A stretch of 64,000 nucleotides of DNA from Coturnix japonica (lineage: Eukaryota > Chordata > Aves > Galliformes > Phasianidae). Under the pieces are notes generated by a model, which was given only the letters and a program-made list of their open reading frames with translations, did not search any database and was not told the DNA's origin. Position numbers and translations under genes: made by a program. This document shows positions 12,701-23,365 of this stretch, in pieces. Position 1 is the first letter of the stretch, and every line of letters begins with the position of its first letter. The stretch spans positions 4,695,060-4,759,059 of the forward strand of contig NC_029542.1 in NCBI RefSeq assembly GCF_001577835.2. The letters run 5' to 3'.

Positions 12701-14893
12701 GCACTGTACTCACACTGCAGGCAGCAGACAGGAGCAAGCTTCTCCAAGCTAAATGGAAGGTGGAAAATCTTGTGCAGAAATGTCCTGACCTTGTGTGTCA
12801 GAGTATGAGCTACTCAGAACTTGCTGTAAATGGACCAGATGATGACGCCCTGAGCGAACTGTGCAACCTCTTGCAAGGAGGTTCCCTCCAAGTTGGGCTC
12901 AGCAAAGACAAGTATAAGCTCCGTCTTGTCTGTCCCAAAGACATACTGCCAGGAGTGACTGAAACCTTCCATCTGTTTTATTCCAGGAGGCTCCATGCCC
13001 CGAAATCTTCATCTTTGTCTCCAGGACAGGAGAGAGATTCAAGTGCAGGGCACTTAAATGCTGTCCAACCAAGCAGAAGCCAGGACACCATGGTGGATGC
13101 AGCCCTTCCCAACAGCCTGGAGTCCCTGCAGATGGACCTGCAGCACCTGGACATTAGCAGTGAAACAGTGCACCCAGAGGTTCTAAGTGCTTTCCAGCAG
13201 GTAGAGGCTGATGAAAACAGATCCCCTGGTCTTTGGAGGTTCCCACAAGCACTGGGACAAGAGGAGGCCAATGACTGCATAGATCCTGGGGCTGTGCAGG
13301 GGAGAAGCAACCTTCTCAGCCCTAGCATAATGGAAAACCTCAGTCCCACTGCTCCGAAGGAGTCCAAGGAACAGCTGAAGACCAAAGTGATGCTGGGGGA
13401 ACCTGACACTGCACGGCTAAAGCAGGTTTTGCCAGACAGGTTCCAGTTTGTGAAAGACAAGAGCAGAGGAGGTCACAATGATGCCACAGGACAGCTGCAG
13501 TCACCAGTCCTCACAGCTGGTGATGCTCCTCACTCCCTGCCCACCTGTCTGTACAAGAGTATGGCTCCTGATTCACCCCAGGCTGCATCTGAACAGTCAC
13601 CTGTAGCTGAGCCCACGTCCCAGGGAAGTAACAGTTCTGGCAGGAACAGTGTTCAGGAGGAGCCCAACCTCCCAGCACTGCAAACAAAAGACACCAGCCT
13701 TGAACAGGAAAGCTGCAAGACTCCTCTGGGCCAGTGTGATGTTTGCCAGGACTTATGTGTCACATGCCAGGCCCCCTGTGGTCATGCCTTGTGCAGGTCA
13801 TGTTTTGCAGATCAGCCAGCTTGCTGCAGCTCCTCCTTGGTTGCCTCTGGTTGCAAAATCTCAGGGACTCTCAAGATTTCTTCTTTGTCTCAGAGCCTGC
13901 CTGGCTACTTCCGAGATCTGACACTTCAAATTACCTACACCATCCCCAATGGCATTCAAGGGGTAGGTACCCCACCAGAAGGGACTGCCTATCCTGATGG
14001 AGGCTGGGCAGTGGATTCTGTGAGTGTGACTGGGGCTATAGGAGGACAGTTGAAAGAGGGCAGGTACAGCTCCATGCCCCATATACAAAGCAGCAGAGGT
14101 TTTGCCTCATGGAATTGCATTCCACACAAGGTGCTTGCTGCTTTTGAAGAATGTGTGAGCTCCAGTGTTAGTTCAAAGCATCTAGCAGCTCATGGGCACC
14201 ACAGCAGTCTGTTTTCAAGCTGGACAGTATTTCAGAAGCCAGAACTGAGATTATGCTCTCAGGTGATTGTTTAACATGCTTTCTTCTTTCTTATTAAGGT
14301 CGGTCATCCCCATCCAGGAAAGCCTTACAAAGGGGGACGTTTCTTTGCATTCCTGCCTGACAACAGTGAAGGGCAGAAGACAGCAATTATGCTGAAAAAA
14401 GCATTTGAGCAAGGGCTGACATTTCAAGTCAAGTCCTACAATGGAGAAGAAAGAGTGACATGGGGCCCTATCCCACACAAAACCTCCTGGCATGGAGGCA
14501 AAGCCAGGTATGATCCAGTTAGTACCACACCTTCAAGTGGGATAAAGCCCTTACTCACACTTGTAAGCCCTCTCCATGGCCAAGTATTCTGATCCCTCTT
14601 CACTTAGAACTTTCCTGTCTTTTCCATGCCAGCTCTGCAGTCAGCTCTGAGTGCAAGCTGTGACTTTAGGCAGCAGCAGCTGGCAGCTCCTTGCAGCTCC
14701 CAGGGAGCAGGACTTCCACCCTCACCCTCTGCTGAAGGGACAGGGCAAAAATACGCTGCTGCCCCCTCAATGGTTTTTAGCACTATCAACAGGATTTACA
14801 TTGCTTCCCTCTCTGCCCTACAGGAATGGCTATCCAGATGCCCAGTATCTCCGTGAGGTTCGTGTTGTCCTGAAGAAATTGGGTATTGACTGA
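9759..14893 (+). CDS. RBM43-like / DTX3L-like protein with NID, KH-like, RING-like and Deltex C-terminal domains
   Basis: Five coding exons: 9759-9936, 10043-10146, 11062-13962 (2901 bp), 14299-14507 and 14824-14893, giving 1153 aa. Residues 1-94 form an RRM/NID-like domain (TVQVWGIPTDQPL, IHFLRSRNGGGEI) like those of IFI35, RBM43 and the DTX3L N-terminus. About 95-160 is a second alpha/beta module resembling RBM43. About 228-363 (VMDSDIYLYIQRF) and 604-738 (LDSLQWSYLKYVY) are two related KH-like modules separated by Ser/Pro-rich linkers. About 985-1017 is a Cys cluster CDVCxxxCxxC..CGHALCRSC with a RING-like pattern lacking the last ligand. About 1029-1153 is a DTC domain (GHPHPGKPYKGGRFFAFLPD, HKTS, NGYPDAQYL, KKLGI). 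Family knowledge: DTX3L is an interferon-induced ubiquitin ligase partnering PARP9. The same role here is inference. Reading through the intron at 13963 would lose the DTC fold. The name is uncertain; the homology classes are firm. Confidence 0.88.
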
Positions 14894-15265
14894 GACTCTT
14901 TACCTGAGCATTTGCATCCTGTGCCTTCGCTTCACTTTTCTTCCCTGTTGACAAAACTACAGCTCAGCACAGCTCAAGAAAAAAAGCAGACTTCTGGAAG
15001 ACTGTTCCCACTGGCCACCACTGGCAGGCTGTGGCTCAGCCACCTCCACAGCCTGTGCTAGAGCTAAGCTATCATTAATTTCAGATGTTTATGTAGATAT
15101 TTCAGTCCTCAAGCTGACAGCCATGAGGTACAGCCCCTCCCCAACACCTGCTCTGGGGACAGCAGGGAAGTTTATGCGTGGTTGGGGAGCAGCAATGAGT
15201 TTCAGATCTGAACAGCTGCCTCCTGAGAATATTGGGCATAGACAGGCTGCAGGTGCAGAAACACA

Positions 15266-15271
15266 AATAAA
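15266..15271 (+). other. Polyadenylation signal of the RBM43/DTX3L-like gene (AATAAA)
   Basis: This is the first canonical AATAAA after the stop at 14893, implying a 3' UTR of about 400 bp. A GT-rich element (gtctttgttgtggctgc) follows 20-35 bp downstream. Confidence 0.7.
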
Positions 15272-18200
15272 CAATATTTATCTCCACAGTCTTTGTTGTG
15301 GCTGCTCACACACAGATTGCCTTACTGTCACTCTGGGACCCCCTTTCAATCTCAGCAGTCTACAGGGATACCCCAACACAAACTAAAGTGCAGAGACCAG
15401 CTCAGTGCTTTGCAAACAAAACCAATCACTGTAACTGCCCTCCAAAATAGAGTATTACAAGAGTGATACAATGTCTCTGTCTCAACAGAGATTAACAGTT
15501 ATCCTTGAGAGCAGCGGCAGCTTTTCAGCCTAGGAGAATTGTTGGGATTTGTAAACTGATTACATCCACACTGCTGCCTTTTGAAGCAATACAAGGGCCC
15601 CAGAGACTGGCAGAATATTGAGCAGTTCACCACTGAGGGTTTTGTTATGCTTTAATTAACATTTTAAACACATAAGGCATATGGAAACATTAGATGGAGG
15701 AGCATTACACATTATAGTCATGTAAACAGCATTGGCACACTTGCTTTCTGTCTCACTTGGTTATACAAAGCAGAATACATTTTTAAACAAAGATTTTCCA
15801 AGTGTCTGTAGGGTGAGCATCACTCATATCACATATTTGCACATCAACATAACTCAGACAGTACAGATCAGACCATATGCTGTAAGAGGCTCAGTCTAAT
15901 GCATTTCACATCACAACTTGCCAGTCACTTTGCCATCACCAGGGTTTCATACAGAAGAGACTTCATTAGGCAACAATAGTGCTTTCACACTTGGCCTGAT
16001 AGCAGCTGCAAGTGGCCAACATTCTGTGCTGATTAAAGCCTGAGGCTCACACTGGCTTTGTCTTGCCACTGATCCTTCAATTTTAGTTTAATACAGTTGG
16101 AAAAAAAAATTAATAATAATAAAAAAAAAGAAAATACACAGCTAAACCCCTCCCCAGCCCAGAGCACTTAGAGGGGGTCATGTTCTTTGTTCTTTCAACT
16201 AAGGCTGCTTTCCTTCCTATCCCTACACTTGGCATGCAAGAAAAATGAACTAGAGAGAAACTGAAGAGTCAGAGGTGACAAAAGTTGCTTGATGATAGCA
16301 AAGGGGGTTGCATTTTGCCCAAGCCTAAAAGTACCAGTCTGGGAATGCAACTATAGCAATAGCATTGGAGTTAACAGTAGGACTGGCACCCCTGCCAGGG
16401 CTAGGGGAGCCTCTCCTACACTTACCTTCCAATTACTTATGCTTTTCACCTGGACATCTCTCCTCATAGCATAACCTTTGGATCAGACAATGTAAATCAA
16501 CACTGAATTGCACTTCTGAATGCAGTAATGGCACTCACAATTTAAGAACAGGCATCTCCCATTTCCTTGACAGTATGACTTTGCCCTAAACAGTTAAGCA
16601 ACACTGAATGGAATGATTTTTTTCTTTGTTTTGCTTTGGTCCTTAAGTGTACAAATGTGCTGGTTAACTTTAATTCATTAAGACACTTGAAGTTGTTTTA
16701 CATAGGTTATTGATACATAAAATGTTTATCTGTTAAAAAAGTAAATATAAGGACTACTAAAACAAAACTAGAACAGAGCATTAACCCTGGCCTGTCTGTA
16801 GAAAACGTGGTTGATACTAAGGGAAATAAAAACAGTGCTCAGCTCTAACAGAAGGCTGTAACAATGGATTAGTACTCACCCTGATAAGGCTTTCAGGCAT
16901 ATGCAGGTAGCAAATACATGAGCAGCTCCCCTAAGAGCACAGGGAGCCCTGATTTTTTCCAGGGAGCCAAGGCAGAGCAGCTGATAAAGCCTCACTTGAG
17001 GACTGGCTCTGAGCTAAACTTTCACCCTGCGAGTAAGAGCTGCAATAAAGCAGCAGCTACAAGGCAGCTCTTTTGGCTGCAGGAGCACAGATGTCCAGGA
17101 GAGCCATACACAGCCCATGACACTTGCAAAGAGAGTTATATTCACGCTAAGTCAAACTACAACAATAGTGTTCACAAAATAGAGCAAGAGTGATAATGTT
17201 TTTTGGCAGTACTTTGAAAGGCCAGAATGGAAGAGGCTCCAGTGACTTCCCAGTCCTTACAGACATGCAAAAGAAGGCACCAAGATGCTACACTGTGGTG
17301 TATCATAAGGCAGCAAGGCAGAGAGGCCTGGCAGCACGCTGCAGAACTCCCACTCCTCTTCTACATTCCATAAAGAGGGCCTGGGCAGTGAAAATGCTGC
17401 CTAATCCAAAGCCATCCAAGTAAGGCACTGAGCATACTCCTGGCTGACAATAAAGCAAGAAAATGATGTTATGGTAAAAACAACTGGAGAGATTTCCCTT
17501 TTACAGCTGCAGAACCTGAAGATGTGTGGCATGGTATGCCATTTGAGCATGCTGCTCTTTCATCAAGGTGAAGTCAGGTTCCACAAAGGAGACTTTCCAA
17601 TGCAGCAGCTTAGACAGCCATTCTGTTGTCAGATTTGGTAAAGCTCCATTAGACACTGTTGGATTTAATCTAAATTAGCAAGATAGGGGCAGGTTAGAAG
17701 GAGAAACAGCAAGATTCTGGATTCAGAGATGTCAGAAGTTGTGCTTCTGAATTTCATGTGACCATGTTATTGTTGGTGGTGTTCACATGTGCAACAGATG
17801 GAACAATGGGTGTCTGTGCCCGGACATATGGCCCTTCTCTAGGACCATAGGTAATGAGGCTGTGTTAAAGCTAGGCAGAGTAAGTCCTCTAGAGTATCTG
17901 CCCAGGCATTTTAATAGGCACCAGAACTAAGCACCTGAAATTCAAGCTGAACTGATGCTAACAGCACTGGTTTGGAAACAGAGAAGAAGAACTCGCACAC
18001 TTAATCTGCTTGGGACCCCTCCCACCCCCTGAAAGTGTTTGTTCTCCAGCAGATGAGGAGCTTCACCAATGGGTCCACTTGCCCATGCATCCCCTTCCCT
18101 CTTTGGAGTCAGGACAGGCAGGACTCCAAGCAGCCAACATTTGTTTCTGCAGCCTGACCTCACCCACAACAGGCAGTGCTCCTTGATGCCCTCAGGTTTT

Positions 18201-19551
18201 CCTTTTAAAAACCCAAATGGAGCCTAAAGCACTGCAGCATCTATAATCCACAACAAAGCCTCAAACTGCTAAAGCAAGCACCTACCACACTGTGGTCACC
18301 CAGGGCTGGAAGCCAGGTGGAGCACGAAGGGGAAGTCCTCACAGAACTAGCTTTGGGTGTATGTACATTTCTGTTTCCAAACACAATGAAGATAGAAAAA
18401 AGGAAGAGAAACTAAGTTCTAGCTCAGGAAGAGCACCCTAGGCATTTCTTAAAGCCTCAGCGCTGGAAGGGGGCTGACAGCTGACACCAGGAGATTTGTT
18501 ACACATGGAACCCAGAGCCCCACAAAGCAGGCTGCTTTGCTATGTCTCCTCAGCACACAGAACAAAGCAAGCAAAACCAGGCTTATTTGGTCCCATCTTG
18601 CTGAAGTCTGATTCAACACTGTAGGTCTTGGAAACACAAAGACAAGGGTGAAGTTTAGTCTTAGCAATATCAACTTGAAGTCTAATATTAATGAAGCATA
18701 GATCCAACATCAAACATTCCAGTCATCTGAGACACAGTTCAGTCCTTGTGGTCTCTAACAATCAGACACAGTTTAGGTCTCTCTTTACAGTTTGAAATCA
18801 ATAACTGAACAGCATCAAGTTATTCAACTGAAACTTTTCTTCTGTACTCACAGAGCAGCACAGCCTGCCAGGTTCCTTATACACCACACAGAGAAGTGAC
18901 TACAAATTAAATGCAATACCCTAAGGACTCCAGAATGCCAGGATGGTTATTTATGAGGCAAAGACAATGTGATTTGTTATTATCTTACTGGTGTTAGAGG
19001 CCTGTGAAAGCAGAGGGAAGTAAGCACATTTAGTGTGAACAGAGGAAAAGCCAGGGCTGGAATTAAACTGAAGAAGCCATGCTGTTCCTCTGGCTATTAA
19101 GAAGCATTCTCAGCCTGGCCCCTTCTTCTGCTGAGCACGCTTCTCAAAGGTGGCAGTGCAAGTGCTCCAGCATGGGCTGGGGGTCTGTGGAGATGCCTGG
19201 CAGTATAGCATTTTACATCTTCACAGTGACAGTCTATGCAGCTATTAAGCATCAACTGCCTCAAAGTTGCAGCTATGCTGCCAGAAAAAAAAATAACATT
19301 AGTTGAGAACTCAAGTAAGAAAGAAAGAGATTCAAAAATGTACAAAATAACCAGGCTTCAAAACGGAGAGCTAGGGCAGAAGACATATCTGCAGAAGGTC
19401 AGTCACAGCAAGAGCATGCAAACTTCATCTGAGCTTTAACCACAATGTTCTTATACTGGTAATAATGGAAGCTACTCATCTGTCCAATTCCAGGCCCCAA
19501 AGAGAGCAGCAAGTTAAACCGTGAACTCACAATCAGCACACATCTCTCTCC
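15272..19551 (-). other. Convergent interval, probably mostly VAT1 3' UTR
   Basis: About 4.3 kb between two convergent genes with no credible coding sequence. ATTAAA-type signals for the minus strand occur at 15651-15656 (TTTAAT on the plus strand) and near 16086. VAT1 therefore could have a 3' UTR of up to about 3.9 kb. I see A-rich runs near 16100 but no repeat family or RNA gene that I can name. Confidence 0.4.
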
Positions 19552-22500
19552 TTAGTTCTCTGCCTTTTTGGATTCTTCCTTGGGTGCCTCAGGAACCAGG
19601 ATGACCTTTCCAATGTTCTTCTTCTCTTGCATGTGTTTCATGGCATCTGCCACCTGGAAACAGTGGGAATCTCATGAGACTACCCACGGCCACCCCACAG
19701 TGCAACCAGGACCCCCCCCAGGTCCCCTTGGTCCATGCAGAGCCAGGGGCATGCAGGAGGCAGCTCTCCCTGTAGCAGCTCTCTCTGCAGCCCACATGGG
19801 GGTTGAGCCTACAAATGCATTTTGGAGAGAGCTGGGCTGGAAGCATTTTCTGTGCACTGGAAAACAAGAGCCCAATCACTTTAATATCTTAAAAGAAAAA
19901 ATTGCACCAACTCTTTAAGAACAGATGGCTCTTAGAATTGTTCAGCCCCTGTGAACAAGGTGCTCACTCTGAAACAGAGCTCCCTGTGCAGAAACCCCTT
20001 AAGGCTTTCTGTTCACCTACATGCTAGCTCAGACTCACCTGATCAAAGGACCACACAGAGTCTATTTTGGGCTTGATCTTTCCTTGATTGTACAGGTTAA
20101 TCAGCTTGAGTACAACACCTGTGATAAGTTTGTATTCTTCATCCATATTTCCAAGATCATAACCACATATAGCCTTATTATGGTGTAGAAGCTGTATGGC
20201 ATTGATACTGAACTGGTTCCACCAAGTTTTAGCCATGGCCACGAGGTTCTTCTTCTGCCCAGTGATCAGGTTTGCTACCCCTAAGAAGATGACAAAGCCT
20301 TGGATGAGCTGGGATCAGCACAGAGAGGCAGCGAGCAGCCCATGCAACAGAATCTGGAGCATCGGCTTGAAAATATTGCGAAAACATAGAACTCCTCCAC
20401 TCTTAGAGAGGCAGTAGTGGTGCAGCTGAGCCCTAGCAGAGGCAAGAGGGGGGTTACAAGTCACAGCTATCAGGGCTGGTGGGACAGCAGCACTCCCCCT
20501 CCCCTACAGGCAGCCTTTGCCAGGGAACCTCACACTGCCTGCAATGGCTGGGACAGAAGCAACACTCTGCTGCAAGTGTCTGGAATCCTACTGGAGGCTG
20601 TGTGAGGGCTTTGTCTCCAGGGACAAAATCGCAGTGTTTTAGAGCTGGGGAATGGAGAGAGAAGTATTCAGCAACCTCAAATCTCATCACCCACACATCC
20701 TCTAGAAAAAAAAAAGCAAGGCTCTATTAGTGCTGTGCATTAAGGCAGCCTGGACAAAGTAGCCATGCCAGGATTCTTCCATGGGGACATTACAGTTTCC
20801 TGTGCAGGCACTGGGGCTTGAGGAGTAATCTCACCATGGGAAAGAAGAGCACTGGAACTTGTGACCACAGCCCTGAGGACAAGGAACACATCTTTCTCCC
20901 GTTGGTGCCTTATCCAGGCAAAGCATCCTAAAATCTTCACAGAAGTTGCAGAGCTATAACACAAACTGCAGCTAGCAACCACAGTGCTTCCTCCTGGCCA
21001 CATACCCAGGTGCAGAACAGTGTACACTTGCATCAGTCCACAACTAAATTGGGGATGGGACATGGTGCCCACACTCACCATAAGTGATGACTTTACCCAT
21101 TGGCTTCAGCAGGTGAAATGCTTTGGATGTGTCAGATCCTCCCAGGGGGTCCATGACAATGTCAACACCTAGAGGAAATGGAGAGCAGCTACAAATCTTC
21201 GCACATGAAAGAAGAATAGGGTCACTGTAGATGTCTTCCACAACACCATACCTTTGGGAGAGATTTTCCGGACCTCCTCTGCATAATCCATAGTTCTGTA
21301 GTCAATGGGGTGAGCAACTCCGCTCTCTTTGAGTGAATCATGCTTGGAGGCAGATGCAGTGCCAAAAATGGTGACATTTTCCACAGTCTTGCACAGCTGG
21401 ATGGCAGCAGTTCCCACACCACCTAGAAACCAGCAAGGAAGAATGACTTAAAAGTAATCATTGGAGTTTGGGACACAGGTTTAGTCTGGGATAGGCTGAG
21501 TACATGCTGGGGAAGACTGACAGAGGCTATTGGGAAATGTTTTTCTGGTCCAGCACCTTTCTGTGCTGCTTTACTCATGCCCCCACAAAGATACATGTTG
21601 AGAAAAGAAACCTCAGCAAGAATTAACTTACCTGCAGCCATGTGGATGAGGATGCTCTGGTCAGGTCTTAGGTTGCCAAAGTCAAACAGGATCATGTAGG
21701 CAGTGATGTAGTTGACAGGAAGAGCAGCTGCTTCCTCAAAGCTCATCCCATCAGGCATCAGGAATGTCTGCACAGCGGGCACATTCACAACTTCTTGCCA
21801 GAGCCCAGTCCTGGCCAGGATCATCACCTTATCTCCAACCTAAAACAAGAAGGTGTAAAATGAGCTCAAGATCCACAGAATTCTTTGCTCTTGGCACAGC
21901 AGGACCATGCAACCACCAGCACAGTGGGGGCCATGCCCAGTGCATGGGGCATCAAAATGCAGCTGCTCCATATGCAATAGGAAAGAAACCAAGTAGCCAT
22001 ATTAGAGAGCAGATGACAGATGAGAGGTAGCTAGAAGAAATGCTCCTCATTTTGCAGGCTGGACATTTACATTTGGATAAACCAAGTCGTTTTCCTGGAA
22101 TGGAGGGAATCATCCTTAAAAAAGAATTTTTTAGGAGGCACTGTTTCACTATCTGTGTGCCTTGATGGCCGTGGGAGCCAAAGCTCTGGGATGTTCAGAG
22201 CTGTTTTGCACCGGGGTTTTCTAGAAATGCAACAGTCTGAGGCTCCCGGGTCAACAACCCCAGCACCCAGCCTGCTGCCACCCACAGCTCAGCACCTCCG
22301 TGAAAGCTGGAGCCATTTCCTTCACCATTCACGTAGCCCAGACGGAATCGCAAGCAAGCAGAAACAACACAGTCATGCGTCAGCCTTTTGTCCTACCAAG
22401 TGATAAGAACATTCTATATACGCAAAGGATCTCCTCCAGCCTTTTCCCCACGAGGATAGACCAGCATGGACGGCTATCGCTGCCGCATACAGGATTTTGA

Positions 22501-23041
22501 CAGGGGGAGGGTTGGGTCTGAAAGCAGCCAGAATGAAGCAAAGCACAGCCCCACCTCGAGCCCGCGGCCCAGAGCGGTACGGGGCCGTGAAACGGGAGCT
22601 TCCCATCCCATCCCCGTGGGCCCGGCACGCCCATCGCCGGTACTGGGGAGGGGCGGCCACAGCGCAGCGGGCACCGGGTGCGAACCGAACCGGGGCACCG
22701 CTCACCTGGCGGTCGCGGACCTCCTCGCCCACGGCGCACACGATACCGGCGCACTCCATGCCGGGGCAGAAAGGCAGAGACGGCAAGCGGTCGTACAGCC
22801 CCTGCCGCATCATCACGTCGGCGAAGTTGAGGCCGCACGCACGGACGCGCACCGTGAGCTCCCCGAGCCCGGGGCTGCTGCTCCGCCGCGTCTGCACCTT
22901 CACCTTCTCGTAGCCACCGAAACCCGTCAGCACCAGCGCCCGATGCTCCGGGGCCTCCCCGCTGCTCGCCGGCTTAACAGGCTGATCGAGGGATTGCTCG
23001 GGGGGGGTTGCTGCGGTAACCGGGGCCGGTTCGGAGGACAT
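19552..23041 (-). CDS. VAT1: VAT1, vesicle amine transport protein 1 homologue (quinone oxidoreductase-like)
   Basis: Six coding exons on the minus strand, in transcript order: 23041-22706, 21839-21632, 21422-21252, 21168-21079, 20280-20039 and 19653-19552, giving 382 aa (human 393). The N-terminus is Pro/Ala-rich, followed by the MDR catalytic domain (ALVLTGFGGYEKVKVQ, CGLNFADVMMRQGLYDRLP, FCPGMECAGIV). A Rossmann nucleotide-binding segment spans the exon 2/3 junction (AAGGVGTAAIQL), then the C-terminal part (TWWNQFSINAIQLL, NIGKVILVPE). The zinc-coordinating cysteines of alcohol dehydrogenases are absent, as in the zinc-independent quinone reductase branch. In mammals VAT1 is a membrane-associated NADPH-binding protein linked to synaptic vesicles, lipid transfer and mitochondrial fusion. 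Head-to-head with RND2 as in mammals, but 5 kb away here. Confidence 0.96.
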
Positions 23042-23365
23042 GGCGAAGAGAACCGAAACGAAACGTCGACGACTGCGAGAAGGGGCAACGGCGGCGGCGG
23101 GCGGGGAAAAGGCAGAGAGCGGAGCGGGGCGAGGCCGGGGGGGGCGGGCAGGGAGCGGGGGCGGAGCTGCGGCTGGAATGGTGAGGTGGTCCCCGCGGTC
23201 CCGGTGCCGGCGGTTCTCTCGCAGCCCGGTATTTACAGCCTCGGCTCACTTCCCCCGCCCCTTGCTGCTGCTGCCGCAGCCCCGGCCCCTCTCGGTGCGG
23301 TGCACGGGGTCGATAGCAAAGTCCCAGCCACGCCCGTGCAGCCGCTGCGGTGCGGGAATTAAATC
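23042..23365 (-). promoter_or_regulatory. VAT1 CpG-island promoter and 5' UTR
   Basis: A dense CpG region with G-rich runs (ccggggggggcgggcagggag, 23137-23157) continues across VAT1 exon 1 to about 22540. The start codon context is followed upstream by an IRF-like GAGAACCGAAACGAAACG (23048-23065). No TATA box is evident. Confidence 0.55.

Noticed and set aside
13963-14274. Read-through of the long exon to a stop at 14274
   Set aside because: Splicing at 13962|13963 to 14299 restores a continuous DTC domain (GIQG joined to VGHPHPG). The read-through tail has no similarity to the family.
22466-23362. 298-codon plus-strand frame across VAT1 exon 1
   Set aside because: Antisense to a well-conserved coding exon in a CpG island; composition is Arg/Gly/Ala-rich with no homology.
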